Source: JBFELO01 sp041552055
Lineage (GTDB): Bacteria > Acidobacteriota > Thermoanaerobaculia > Thermoanaerobaculales > Sulfomarinibacteraceae
Direction: 5' to 3'
Length of the DNA stretch: 52,287 nt
NCBI GenBank assembly: GCA_041552055.1
Contig: JBFELO010000015.1
Coordinates: 1-52,287 of the forward strand
Position 1 is the stretch's first letter, and each line of letters begins with the position of its first letter. Shown one piece after another: positions 1 through 8,786 of the stretch. The notes beneath the pieces were generated by a model. It did no database searches, was not told where the DNA came from, and was given only the letters and a program-made list of their open reading frames with translations. A program made the position numbers and the translations under genes.

Positions 1-2
1 AC

Positions 3-788
3 CCGCGGTCGGAGCTCACGGTTGCCGAGCCCGGGACCGTGGAGCCTCGGGGCGAGCGCTGCAGCGCCGCCGTCCACCCCGCGACCGGCATCGTCCAGAT
101 CGACGTGGAGATCGACGGCGAGAGCATGAGCTTCGCCCTGGACAACGGTGCGTCCTACACCTTCACCTCCGACGAGGTGCTGTCGCGGATCTCCGAGCGA
201 CATGCGGACTGGCCGCGACGGTCAGGCGCGGTCGGCTACGCAAACATCTGGGGGTGGTGGCCCGAGGAAGCGACTTGGCCGATCGTGCGCGTGCCCGAGA
301 TCCGCTGCTGCGGCTCGGTTCGATTGTCAAACGTCGGCGTCGTCGGGTTGCCCAGGTTCTTCCCGAACGAGGCGGGGGTGGGGGAGTGGTACTCGCAGAA
401 GAGCGCGCGCCCGGTCGTCGGGTTTCTGGGGCCGAACGCTTTCAAAGCGTTTCGGGTCGAGATCGACTACTCCAACGGGGCCGTGTATTTCGAGCGAGGC
501 ACTGATGCCGAACCGCACGACATGGACCTGGTGGGCCTCACGTTGCGGCCGGAGGCCGACGGAAGCTACCGGGTCATCGGGATCGCCGAGGTCGACGGTG
601 TCGTGCCGGTGGACGGAGTCGGGCACGGCGACATTCTGCTCGAGGTCGACGGGCTCGAGGTGACCGGCGCCACCATGGGTAGCGTGGTTGATGCCCTGCG
701 GGGTCAACCCGGTGAGATGCGCACACTGGTCCTAGATCGCGACGGTGAGCGTCTTACGGTTCAGGCCACGGTCGAGCGGCTGCTCTGA
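3..788 (+). CDS. Retropepsin-like aspartic protease with C-terminal PDZ-like domain (5' partial)
   Basis: The reading frame is open to the left edge, so the true start may lie outside the window; GTG at 39 is the first internal candidate. Numbered from that GTG, residues 33-44 read FALDNGASYTFT, which fits the hydrophobic-D-x-G-A flap-type active site of retropepsin-like proteases, but Asn36 sits where the family normally has Thr or Ser. Residues of about 165-247 (GHGDILLEVDGLEV region) look like a PDZ fold. Aspartyl protease plus PDZ is a known arrangement for exported bacterial proteins. Any signal peptide would be upstream of the window. Family assignment is fair; proteolytic activity is uncertain because of the DNG motif. 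Confidence 0.7.
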   Translation, partial: PRSELTVAEPGTVEPRGERCSAAVHPATGIVQIDVEIDGESMSFALDNGASYTFTSDEVLSRISERHADWPRRSGAVGYANIWGWWPEEATWPIVRVPEIRCCGSVRLSNVGVVGLPRFFPNEAGVGEWYSQKSARPVVGFLGPNAFKAFRVEIDYSNGAVYFERGTDAEPHDMDLVGLTLRPEADGSYRVIGIAEVDGVVPVDGVGHGDILLEVDGLEVTGATMGSVVDALRGQPGEMRTLVLDRDGERLTVQATVERLL

Positions 789-822
789 ACCCACAGCCGG
801 GTCAGTCCTGCGACGACCGCGG

Positions 823-1431
823 CTATTGCCGCGCCCAGCGGATCTCCATGTTCTTGAACTCGCCGGCCCCCTTGTCCATGAAGGCGGTGAAGGTGTAGTT
901 GTCGGCATCGACCCAGCTGTACTCCGACCTGTAGAAGATCGTGCCCCCGGTCATGGGATCGGTGAACGTCGTCTCCATCTTTCGGCGGGCGCCGTCGTCG
1001 GAGCAGGCGCCGGTGTAGTACAGGATAAGGGTGCCGAAGTTGTCGACCCACATCGACTCGTACCGTTCATCCCCGTTGTTGTAGCCCTCGATGGAGAGGC
1101 CCTCGAACGGCATCCCGCCGAAGTTGCCGAACAGCTTCCACTCGAGGAATCGTCCACCCATGATCGACGACACCTCCGCGGTTCCCTCGTCGATCATCGG
1201 CTCCGTGTCTGGGGCCATCCACGACCTGACCACGCCCTTCCAGCTTCCGACAAACGGTGCGAGGTGTTCGTGGTGCTCGCCAGGTTGGGCGAGCTTCATC
1301 CAGGTCTCCATCTCGGCCTGCATCTCGGGAGACATCTCGGGTTCCGCCCCCTCCTGCGCGACTGACTCCGGCACAGAGACGACCACGAGGAGTGCGGTCA
1401 GCGCAACGGCGGCGACTGGGTGGACTCTCAT
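823..1431 (-). CDS. Exported DUF1579-like protein
   Basis: I chose ATG at 1431, not the upstream in-frame ATG at 1521, because an AAGGAG ribosome site lies just before it and the protein then opens with a signal peptide (MRVHPVAAVALTALLVVVS, probable cleavage after VAQ). The mature part contains the pattern PFVGSWKG, then a mid-region on sample remnants (GGRFLEWKLFG, FEGLSIEGYNN) and a C-terminal strand-rich stretch. This matches the DUF1579 family, a lipocalin-like beta-barrel fold of unknown ligand. It is about 202 residues, of usual length. It converges with the aspartic-protease gene to its left. Function is unknown beyond a probable periplasmic ligand-binding fold. Confidence 0.75.
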   Translation of the reverse strand: MRVHPVAAVALTALLVVVSVPESVAQEGAEPEMSPEMQAEMETWMKLAQPGEHHEHLAPFVGSWKGVVRSWMAPDTEPMIDEGTAEVSSIMGGRFLEWKLFGNFGGMPFEGLSIEGYNNGDERYESMWVDNFGTLILYYTGACSDDGARRKMETTFTDPMTGGTIFYRSEYSWVDADNYTFTAFMDKGAGEFKNMEIRWARQ

Positions 1432-1609
1432 CGAAATCTCCTTTCTTTGGTGTGACGTGATTTCAGCACTGGAAACTGCCCGGTAGAAGGACCTATTCCT
1501 GGCCACTTCAGGCAGGTACATGTGGAGCCGGGTCGGCCTCCGATGTGGAGATCGTCACACTTTCGCCGCGAACATCACGGTAAGGTGGAAACAGGTGTGA
1601 CGGCGGACG

Positions 1610-4600
1610 ATGTCCAAGGTACGGCCGGTTTTGGCGATCAACCTGGCGCTCGGCGCGCTCCTGGCGGGCGGCGTCGGTGCCCAGGTACCGCCGGCGAGGA
1701 CCTCGGCCGTCGCCGCCAAGGCCTTCCGTCATCCTGACCTGACAATACCGAACCGACTCGAACCGGTGGACCGCCTTCCGTTCGCCGAGGCGACGCTCGC
1801 TCGGGAGCAGCTCGACGGTCTCGGAGTGCGGTACTCCGGGGCGATGTTCGACCGGCGTGCGGGTCGCTGGGCGACGCTGATGCCGGACGTCCGATTGCTG
1901 AAAGCTGGAGACGGTGGCGCGTGGCAGGCTCTGTCACGCGCTGCCCCTGGTGCGGGATCTTCGCTCGAAGAGGCGACCCGGCTGGCCCTTCTCGACTACC
2001 TGCAAACGAACCGTGACCTTCTCGGCATCGACGTGGCGGAGCTCTCTCCTGCACAGTTCACGGTGCACGACGGTGGCGAACGCATCCAGATCTACGCGGC
2101 CCGCGAGATCAACGGTATCCCGGTCCCCGGCACCCACCTGACCGCGGTCATCGGTCACGGCAACCTGATCCTGCTCGGCGTGCGTCACTGGGGCGATGTC
2201 AGCGTCAGTACGGCCCCTGAGGTCTCGGTGAAGGACGCCACCCAGGCGGTGGCAGAACACCTCGGCGATCTCCGGATGGACGGGCTGCGCCGGCCGGCCG
2301 AACTGATCCTGGTGCCGACCGCGGCAGGCCGGGATCCGGCGGCGGTGGCGGTCGGGGCCGGCTATCGTCATCGGCTGGCCTGGGTGATCGCGCCCGAGCT
2401 TCGCGGCCAACCGGGTCGGTGGGAGGCGCTGGTCGACGCGCACAACGGTGAGCTGCTGTCGTTCGTGGACACTCGCAGTTACGCGACCACCCGAACGGTC
2501 GTGGGCGGCGTCTTCCCGGTCAGCAACGACGGCGCCGCGCCGGACGGCGTGGAGCAGGCCGGTTTCCCCATGCCGTTCGCCGATGTCACCGACTCCGGCC
2601 ACACCAGCTACACCGACGGCGGCGGCAACCACCCGGTGTGCGTCGACGGCGAGGTGACGACCGCGCTGGACGGACGCTACATCCGGATCGACGACTTCTG
2701 CGGTGCGATCGACGAGTCGAGTACCGGCGATGTCGATCTGGGGGCCGGAGCGGGCCAGGACTGCGACGTGCCGATCCCAGGTGAGTCGTCACCCGGGAAC
2801 ACCCACGCCGCGCGCACCGCCTACTACCACCTCAACCGCATCGCGGAGCAGGCGCGGGCCCACCTTCCCGGCAACTTCTGGCTGCGGAATCAGCTGACCG
2901 CGGCGGTGAACATCCCGGACCTCGGCGTGCCGGAGTACAACTGCAACGCGTTCTGGGATGAGACTACGGTCAACTTCTTCACCTCCGGGGAGGCCGCGCC
3001 GGGCCTGGTGTGCAGCAACACAGGCGAGATCGCCGGCGTGCTGGATCACGAGTGGGGTCACGGTCTCGACGACAACGACGCGATGCCGACGATCTCCAGC
3101 CCCGGCGAGGGCATCGCCGACGCTTACGCCGCGCTTTGGCTCGACGACTCCTGTATCGCACGGGGCTTCTATCTCGGGGACAACCTGTGCGGTGGCGAGA
3201 TCGACCCGTGCACCGCGTGCAACGGCGTGCGCGACATCGACTGGGCAATGCGTGAGTCGGGTCAACCGCACGACCTCCCGTGGATCGACGCGCAGTGCGA
3301 TCCGCCGTTCCTCGGTGATGTCGGGCCGTGCGGCGGTGACATCTACTGCGAGAGCGCGGTCTACTCCGAGGCGATCTGGGACCTCGTGCACCGCGATCTG
3401 CAGGCTGCCCCGTTCAACATGGACCTGAACACCGCCCTCGAGGTCGGGACTCGATTGGTGTACCTGGGTGCGGGCGCGGTCGGTGCGTGGTACCAGTGCG
3501 TGGACGGTACCGGTGCCGGGGACGGCTGCAACGCCGACGGGGGCTACCTCAACTTCCTCGCGATCGACGACGACAACGGCACGCTGGCGGACGGCACGCC
3601 GCACATGCAGGCGATCTTTAACGCGTTCGATCGCCACGGCATCGCGTGCGCCACACCGACGGTGCAGAACAGCGGGTGCGCCGGGGCGCCGACGGCCGCT
3701 CCGACCGTGACCGCTGCTCCGATCGACCGGGGCGCCGTGCTGAGCTGGCCGGCCGTGGCCGGTGCTGCGAAGTACCAGGTGTTCCGCAGTGACGGCGTGC
3801 TCGGCTGCGACCTCGGCAAGATCAAGGTGGGTGAGACCACGGATACCGAGTTCATCGCCGGTGGGTTGTTGGAGAGTCACGAGTACTTTTTCGTCGTCAT
3901 CCCGGTGGGAGGTGACGACTCCTGTCTCGGTCCGGCGTCGAGCTGCACCGCGGTGACGCCATCCGGCGGGGCCGGTCTCGCCTTCGACGAGAGCTCGATC
4001 GAGCTGGAAGTGCTCAACGGCGACCTGGATCCGGTGATCGACAACTGCGAGCAGGCGATCGTGCGCTTCGACGTGTTCAATGTGGGCACCGGCAGCCTCA
4101 GCAATGTGGAGCTGGTCGACGTTCAGGCGCTGTCGCACCCGGCCAGCGTTACGGTGACGAGCGCACTGCCAGCGCTGTTGTCGCCTTCACTCTCGGGTTG
4201 CGTCAGCGCACCGGGCAGCTTTTCCTTTGTCGCCGAGGGCCTGTCGCTCAACGACACTCTCGAGTTTCGCGTCGAGGTGACGGGAGACGAGCTGGCCGGG
4301 AGGGTGGTGTCCCACACCGTGCGTCTGCCGGGGACCGAGACCAGCCTGGAGCGGCACGCCAGCGTGACGTTCGACTTCGAGAGCGATCTCGAGGGCTGGG
4401 AGGTCGTGGAGGGTACCTTCCAGCGCACGGGTGCCGGTGGTGGGGCCCAGGGAACGACGTTCTACGCCGCATCGTCCGGGAACCTCGCCAACCAGTGCGA
4501 CGCGATCCGGTCGCCCATGTTTCGCCTTGCACCAACGTCGACGTTGTCGCTGTGGACCAACTACGACATCGAACCAGATTTCGACATCGAGGGTGACATC

Positions 4601-5659
4601 TTCTGGTTCGACCGCGCCAACGTGGGCCTGTACGAAGTCTCGTCGAGTCGGCGGACGCCGGTAAGCCCCGACGGGGGTCGAGACTACAACGCCGGCGGCC
4701 TCTACGGGACGTGCGGCACCGAGAACCAGGAGGGCTGGGCCGACGCCGCCACCACCTGGGCCGAGAGCACCTGGTCGGCGGCGGCGCTCGGGGCAGCCGA
4801 AGCGGCCGGCGAGTTCGTGCAGCTCGACGTGCGCTACGGCACCGACGTCGATGTGGAGGGCAGGGGCTTCTGGTTCGACGAGGTGACGGTGACGGACGTC
4901 GAGCTGGTCGTAGGTGACGCTCAGGTTGACCTCTGCGTGGCCGGGAACTCGCCCCCGGTCGCGGTGGCAGACCCGGCGACCGCGGCGAGCTCGGCCGCCG
5001 TGGTGATCCCGGTGCTGGCCAACGACAGCGATCCGGATTTCGGGGACACGCTGCGGGTGATCGGCGTGACGCAGCCGGCCATGGGGACCGCGGTCGTCAA
5101 CGCTGTCGGGCCCGGGCTCGACACCGTGACCTACATCCCGGGCGACGGCCCCGGGGGTCTCGACACGTTCCTGTACTCGGTGGCCGACGGCCGAGGAGGC
5201 AGCGCCATCGCCTCGGTGACCGTCGACCGGACATTCATCTTCTACTGCGGTTTCGAGACCGGCGACACCTCGACTTGGTCGTCGCTCCTCGGGCGCTGCG
5301 ATCCGGAGGGCACGTACACCGTGACCAGCCCTGAGTCGATCCAATACACGTGTTGCCTCGGAATTGTGGATTTCACGATCGACCAGTTCACGCTGACGGC
5401 GGGGGGGGCGGAAATCTCGTCTTCGCCGAGCAATCCGGTGCCGCTGCTCGGGGACGGCGCGAGCTGCCCCGGAGGGATCTTCTCCAACACCGGGTCGATC
5501 CCAGGCGGCTGCACCGAAACCTACAGCGTCGACGGGACCTTCACGGGACCCAACAGCTGGACCGGAACCTACTCCGTGATCTTCACGGGTGCCGAGTGCA
5601 GCTGCTTCGACCTCGATCCCTGCCTCGACCAGAGCTTCAGCGTGACTGCGACGCGTTAG
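1610..5659 (+). CDS. Secreted M36-like (fungalysin-type) zinc metalloprotease, multidomain
   Basis: The N-terminus is a signal peptide (about residues 1-25). Residues of about 60-200 resemble the FTP/PepSY inhibitory propeptide, including INGIPVPGTHL. The catalytic zinc site is HEWGH at 480-484, with the third ligand probably Glu500 in EGIADAYAALWL, as in M36 peptidases. Downstream are a fibronectin-III-like module (from about 695), a CARDB-like module (about 790-910), a jelly-roll-like module beginning FESDLEGWEV (about 920-1090), a cadherin-like module with VLANDSDPDFGD (about 1113-1200) and a Cys-rich tail that starts with FETGDTSTWS (from about 1209). At 1349 residues it is far longer than a minimal M36 enzyme. 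It probably acts outside the cell on proteins. The stop codon is the first base triplet of an intergenic palindromic repeat. Confidence 0.85.
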   Translation: MSKVRPVLAINLALGALLAGGVGAQVPPARTSAVAAKAFRHPDLTIPNRLEPVDRLPFAEATLAREQLDGLGVRYSGAMFDRRAGRWATLMPDVRLLKAGDGGAWQALSRAAPGAGSSLEEATRLALLDYLQTNRDLLGIDVAELSPAQFTVHDGGERIQIYAAREINGIPVPGTHLTAVIGHGNLILLGVRHWGDVSVSTAPEVSVKDATQAVAEHLGDLRMDGLRRPAELILVPTAAGRDPAAVAVGAGYRHRLAWVIAPELRGQPGRWEALVDAHNGELLSFVDTRSYATTRTVVGGVFPVSNDGAAPDGVEQAGFPMPFADVTDSGHTSYTDGGGNHPVCVDGEVTTALDGRYIRIDDFCGAIDESSTGDVDLGAGAGQDCDVPIPGESSPGNTHAARTAYYHLNRIAEQARAHLPGNFWLRNQLTAAVNIPDLGVPEYNCNAFWDETTVNFFTSGEAAPGLVCSNTGEIAGVLDHEWGHGLDDNDAMPTISSPGEGIADAYAALWLDDSCIARGFYLGDNLCGGEIDPCTACNGVRDIDWAMRESGQPHDLPWIDAQCDPPFLGDVGPCGGDIYCESAVYSEAIWDLVHRDLQAAPFNMDLNTALEVGTRLVYLGAGAVGAWYQCVDGTGAGDGCNADGGYLNFLAIDDDNGTLADGTPHMQAIFNAFDRHGIACATPTVQNSGCAGAPTAAPTVTAAPIDRGAVLSWPAVAGAAKYQVFRSDGVLGCDLGKIKVGETTDTEFIAGGLLESHEYFFVVIPVGGDDSCLGPASSCTAVTPSGGAGLAFDESSIELEVLNGDLDPVIDNCEQAIVRFDVFNVGTGSLSNVELVDVQALSHPASVTVTSALPALLSPSLSGCVSAPGSFSFVAEGLSLNDTLEFRVEVTGDELAGRVVSHTVRLPGTETSLERHASVTFDFESDLEGWEVVEGTFQRTGAGGGAQGTTFYAASSGNLANQCDAIRSPMFRLAPTSTLSLWTNYDIEPDFDIEGDIFWFDRANVGLYEVSSSRRTPVSPDGGRDYNAGGLYGTCGTENQEGWADAATTWAESTWSAAALGAAEAAGEFVQLDVRYGTDVDVEGRGFWFDEVTVTDVELVVGDAQVDLCVAGNSPPVAVADPATAASSAAVVIPVLANDSDPDFGDTLRVIGVTQPAMGTAVVNAVGPGLDTVTYIPGDGPGGLDTFLYSVADGRGGSAIASVTVDRTFIFYCGFETGDTSTWSSLLGRCDPEGTYTVTSPESIQYTCCLGIVDFTIDQFTLTAGGAEISSSPSNPVPLLGDGASCPGGIFSNTGSIPGGCTETYSVDGTFTGPNSWTGTYSVIFTGAECSCFDLDPCLDQSFSVTATR

Positions 5660-5739
5660 CAATCTGCTGCGCAAGCGATTCGCTGCGCGAACTGCCGAGG
5701 AGCCTCGAGGTCCGTGAAGTCGGGGTGCGATGGGATCGG
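5659..5739 (+). repeat. Intergenic palindromic element, copy 1 (imperfect hairpin + spacer + gatgggatcgg box)
   Basis: The element begins on the last base of the metalloprotease stop codon. The palindrome is degenerate (gcaatctgctgcgc paired loosely with gctgcgcgaactgc, ending at 5695). Exactly 33 bases later comes gatgggatcgg at 5729. The spacer contains cctcgaggt, shared with the copy at 7597. The rest of the interval to 5965 holds no gene that I can support. Confidence 0.7.
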
Positions 5740-5965
5740 GTGGTGGGCCCGGACGCCGGGGTGAGATGGTGTCCCCGTTGGTGGACGGAGTGTGGCTGAT
5801 TCAGTGGGTGAGTTGGGTCTGCAGCCGCGTGTCGCGCCCCCCAAAACGCTGTTGAAGTCTTGATTGTGAGCTACTGGCGTGCGGTATCGGGCAGCTGGCA
5901 TCGCTATTGCTGTGTGGAGGGCGTTGCGCAGCCCGGTGCCAGAGCCGGGCGGGAAGGAGGCTCGT

Positions 5966-6478
5966 ATGAATCGGATAGGGGCCATGATCGCTGTGGTGGT
6001 GCTCCTGCTGGGCGTGTCCGCGTGCACCCATCAACGGGCGTACATCAACTACGAGGGCGGCCCGGGTGAGATCCAGATGCGCGCCGGCGGGTGGGATGGC
6101 GAGAGGCTCGGTGTGGTGCGCGCGTCCGAAGGCGGACCGATCTGGAAGGACTGCACCGATGTGGCCGAGGCCTCGATCTGGATGCTGATGGAGGCGACCC
6201 GCGAGATGGGTGGCAACGCCATTGGCGAGTTCAGATGGGTGCCGCAGCATCCGAAGCACAGCTCGGACGCACCCACGTGCCGGCAGCGATGGGGCTGGTT
6301 CCTGGTGTGGCCGGCGTTGGCGTCGCCAGCGTTCCAGAGCGCAGGGGTGGAGGCCGTGGCCTACCTGGTCGAGAACCCGGGGGCCGCGCGGGAGGGACTG
6401 TACCTCGTCCCAGACTCGGAGGCCGAACGCCTGCTGCTGGCGCATCGGATCGCATCCGAGACGAGGCCGAGGAAGTAG
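5966..6478 (+). CDS. Small lipoprotein, unknown function
   Basis: ATG at 5966 is chosen because GGAAGGAGG sits just upstream and the product then starts with a lipoprotein signal, MNRIGAMIAVVVLLLGVSAC, with Val-Ser-Ala-Cys as lipobox and Cys20 as the acylated residue. The mature protein of about 150 residues contains ATREMGGNAIGEFRW, a pattern seen in small stress or envelope lipoproteins that carry a 'GGNA' turn (DUF4156-like), followed by a Trp/Pro-rich segment and a short C-terminal helix. I do not recognise a specific family with confidence. It would be anchored to the periplasmic face of a membrane. It converges with the minus-strand gene at 6501. Confidence 0.7.
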   Translation: MNRIGAMIAVVVLLLGVSACTHQRAYINYEGGPGEIQMRAGGWDGERLGVVRASEGGPIWKDCTDVAEASIWMLMEATREMGGNAIGEFRWVPQHPKHSSDAPTCRQRWGWFLVWPALASPAFQSAGVEAVAYLVENPGAAREGLYLVPDSEAERLLLAHRIASETRPRK

Positions 6479-6500
6479 ACAGTCGGGCTGCAATGTCGGG

Positions 6501-7508
6501 TCAGGGCCCCGAGAGGTGCTCCTTGATCCACGGAATGACGCCGTCCGAGGCCTGGACCTGGGACTCCCAGTCCGCTGGGAGATCCTCGAGGCGGAACTCG
6601 TAGCGCATGGTCACGACGCCCTGGAGTGAGTCGAACACCGTGTCACCACCGAAGAACCGCTCGAAGAAGAGTGGGTAGCTGTAGGTGTTCGGGAGCTGCA
6701 GGGTTGCCTCCCGCGTCAGCAGCGTGACCGCGGCGCCGGCGAGCGCGGCTTGGTGGAGGAAAACGTTGAGCGTGCCCTCCCGGCACATGTCGGCGACGGC
6801 CTGGTCGTTGGCCAATTCGGTGAAGCTGTCCGCCCAGGCGCGGAGGAGCCCTGCTTCGGGCCGCACGACGAAGCTGCCGGCGTTGAAGTAAAACCTGAGC
6901 GTCGCACGGTCCGCGAGCGAGACGATCGGAAAAATCCTTTGTTCGGGGACCTCGAGAACCCGGTAGAGCCGGCTCCAGAATGCGTCTGCAGGTTCGTCGT
7001 AGGGCGAGCCGATATTCTGGTGGTGCACCGGTGAGAAGCCGAGCGTGACGCCCCGCGTCAGCAGCAATTCGTCCGGCTCGGCCAGGACGATGGTGTTCGG
7101 GGCGAGGATGGCGAGCAGGTCGAACTCGTCCTCGGCGTCGGCCTCGGCCCGCGCCGCGGCGAACGGCTTGGCACCGAGGATGTACTGCGAGGCCACGGCG
7201 GGAATCTGCACCTCGTCGACGCCGACCGCGAGTTCGGTCAACCGGTCGTGGCACGCGGCGGCCGCGGCGTGCAGATGCTCCGGCAGGTAGATGCGGATGG
7301 GAACGTCGCTCAGCCCTCGACCGAAGGTGCGGAGGCTCTCTGCGAGCACCACGGCTCCGGTAAGCTGAGCTTCGTAGTCGACCGGGATGACGACGACCAG
7401 CTTTTGCATCCCGACGTCTCTCTGCACGACCGATGGTTCGGCACCGGCGAGGCCGGGCCCCGGGGCCATCAGCAGCGCCGCGACCAGCGCAGCGACAGCG
7501 TGCTTCAT
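6501..7508 (-). CDS. Exported GT-A-fold (glycosyltransferase family 8-like) protein lacking the DxD motif
   Basis: ATG at 7508 follows a GGAGG site and opens a clear signal peptide (MKHAVAALVAALLMAPGPG, cleavage near residue 22). After it, LVVVIPVDYEAQLTGAVVLA and the later FNAGSFVVRP and FLHQAALAGA stretches follow the order of conserved blocks in GT8-like transferases (first strand, product-binding FNAG, C-terminal helix). In that family a D-x-D metal site precedes a 'TLVL' strand; here residues 136-138 are Ala-Pro-Asn before TIVLAEPDELL. A periplasmic location and loss of DxD argue against an ordinary nucleotide-sugar transferase. It is 335 residues long. It could bind a sugar or be a repurposed fold; assignment rests on pattern order only. 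Confidence 0.6.
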   Translation of the reverse strand: MKHAVAALVAALLMAPGPGLAGAEPSVVQRDVGMQKLVVVIPVDYEAQLTGAVVLAESLRTFGRGLSDVPIRIYLPEHLHAAAAACHDRLTELAVGVDEVQIPAVASQYILGAKPFAAARAEADAEDEFDLLAILAPNTIVLAEPDELLLTRGVTLGFSPVHHQNIGSPYDEPADAFWSRLYRVLEVPEQRIFPIVSLADRATLRFYFNAGSFVVRPEAGLLRAWADSFTELANDQAVADMCREGTLNVFLHQAALAGAAVTLLTREATLQLPNTYSYPLFFERFFGGDTVFDSLQGVVTMRYEFRLEDLPADWESQVQASDGVIPWIKEHLSGP

Positions 7509-7596
7509 GGCGTTCCTCCAGCGATCGTATCCAGCGAGGAGAGGATATTCGGAGGCACGACCAGAATTACGGCGGAGGGGTGTCGAGGTTGCCCAC

Positions 7597-7673
7597 GCAC
7601 ATCGCGCAGCCGAGTGCTGCGCGATGTGCACTGGCTCCTCGAGGTGTGCGGAGTCTACGCGCGACGGGATGAC
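7597..7673 (+). repeat. Intergenic palindromic element, copy 2
   Basis: A perfect 14-bp inverted repeat, gcacatcgcgcagc (7597-7610) and gctgcgcgatgtgc (7616-7629), with a five-base loop. It is followed after 33 bases by gacgggatgac at 7663. The spacer holds cctcgaggtgtg. The arm sequence differs from the gcaattc arms of the other copies, but both arms have changed together, which preserves pairing. Confidence 0.8.
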
Positions 7674-7714
7674 ACGAACACGTGCTGCTCGGCGGTGGGA
7701 CTGACGTCGGTGCC

Positions 7715-8776
7715 TCAGCGACCCGCGGCTTTGGCTCGGTACTCCTCGAGTTGCCGATCGGCAGCGGTCCGTTCAGGTTCGGGGGCGATCGCGACTGCCC
7801 GCTGCTGATGCTCGACTGCGAGGCTGAACTCTCCCCGCAACGCATACACCTGCGCGAGCAGGCTTACGGAGTCGTAGTCCGGGAGATCGCGATTCTCGAC
7901 CGCCCCGGACGCGCAACGAAGGGCGAGGTCGAGGTCGCGCAGTTTGAGCGGCGTATCTTCGTAGTTGTTGACGATGCGGGTCGCGAGGACGTAGAGGGAA
8001 TAGGGATCGTCGCCCTGTGGACTCGCGAGAAAATCGTGCGCGATCTTGCGCGCGGCGTCGGCGTCTTTCAGCCGAAGAAGGGCGATCTCGTACTGCCACC
8101 CACGATAGGCCGAGAACCGGTCTGGATCGACCGCGATCCCTTGTTCGATGAGGTCGATGGCGACCCTGAAGTCGCCGCTCCTCTCGGCTTGGGAAGCCTT
8201 GCCGATGAATGCTGCGGCCTGGTGGCGAACCACGTCGGCCGTTCGCGCGGTCGCGATGTCGTAACGTCCACCGATCACGGCTTCGAGGGCGTCATCCAGG
8301 CCGTCGCTCGGCTCACCTACCCACGCCAGTCGGCCCTGACGGTCGATGAGGATCGTGTTTGGAAGGCCCGTCGATCGTGTAGGAGGCATGAAGGAATCCG
8401 CCGCCGCGTTTTCGTTGTCGATCGCGATCGAATAGCTGAGCTCGGGAAACCGGGCAAGCAGCTCCTCGGGCGGTTGCGAGGTCGGCGTGGGCCAGATCGC
8501 GAGTGCGACTATGTGCACGTTTCGACCGGCGAGCTGTTCATGGAGTGTCTGCAGACGTCGCAGTCCCTTGATGCAGGGCGGACACCAGGTGGCCCAGAAG
8601 TCGACGAGATAGACATGCCCGGGAGTCCACGATTGGACCGGTTCACCGCGGACCCAGCGAACGTCCGGGATCCGTGGCGCCGGGTCGCCGACGACCAGTG
8701 GCGTCACGGTATCCTGTGCCCCGACAACCGTCGAGGCAAGCATGAACAGGGCTATTGCAGCGGTTCGATCGAACAT
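7715..8776 (-). CDS. Exported TlpA-like thioredoxin with C-terminal TPR region
   Basis: ATG at 8776 is preferred over GTG at 8800: it gives a clean signal peptide (MFDRTAAIALFMLASTVVGA) and starts 10 bases after the stop of the upstream gene at 8787, which suggests one operon. A thioredoxin fold of the TlpA/ResA type spans about residues 25-170, with the redox motif WCPPC at 64-68 in VDFWATWCPPCIK and the cis-Pro region near TGLPNTILIDRQG. Residues of about 190-353 are helical TPR-like repeats. The Cys pair and envelope location point to reduction of periplasmic disulfides or a scaffold role; the substrate is not evident. Confidence 0.85.
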   Translation of the reverse strand: MFDRTAAIALFMLASTVVGAQDTVTPLVVGDPAPRIPDVRWVRGEPVQSWTPGHVYLVDFWATWCPPCIKGLRRLQTLHEQLAGRNVHIVALAIWPTPTSQPPEELLARFPELSYSIAIDNENAAADSFMPPTRSTGLPNTILIDRQGRLAWVGEPSDGLDDALEAVIGGRYDIATARTADVVRHQAAAFIGKASQAERSGDFRVAIDLIEQGIAVDPDRFSAYRGWQYEIALLRLKDADAARKIAHDFLASPQGDDPYSLYVLATRIVNNYEDTPLKLRDLDLALRCASGAVENRDLPDYDSVSLLAQVYALRGEFSLAVEHQQRAVAIAPEPERTAADRQLEEYRAKAAGR

Positions 8777-8786
8777 GTGATGCTCT

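Noticed and set aside
4187..5674. 495-codon antisense frame under the M36-like protease
   Set aside because: Low-complexity Arg/Gly/Val composition, no ribosome site, no motif; the sense strand carries a clear multidomain protein.
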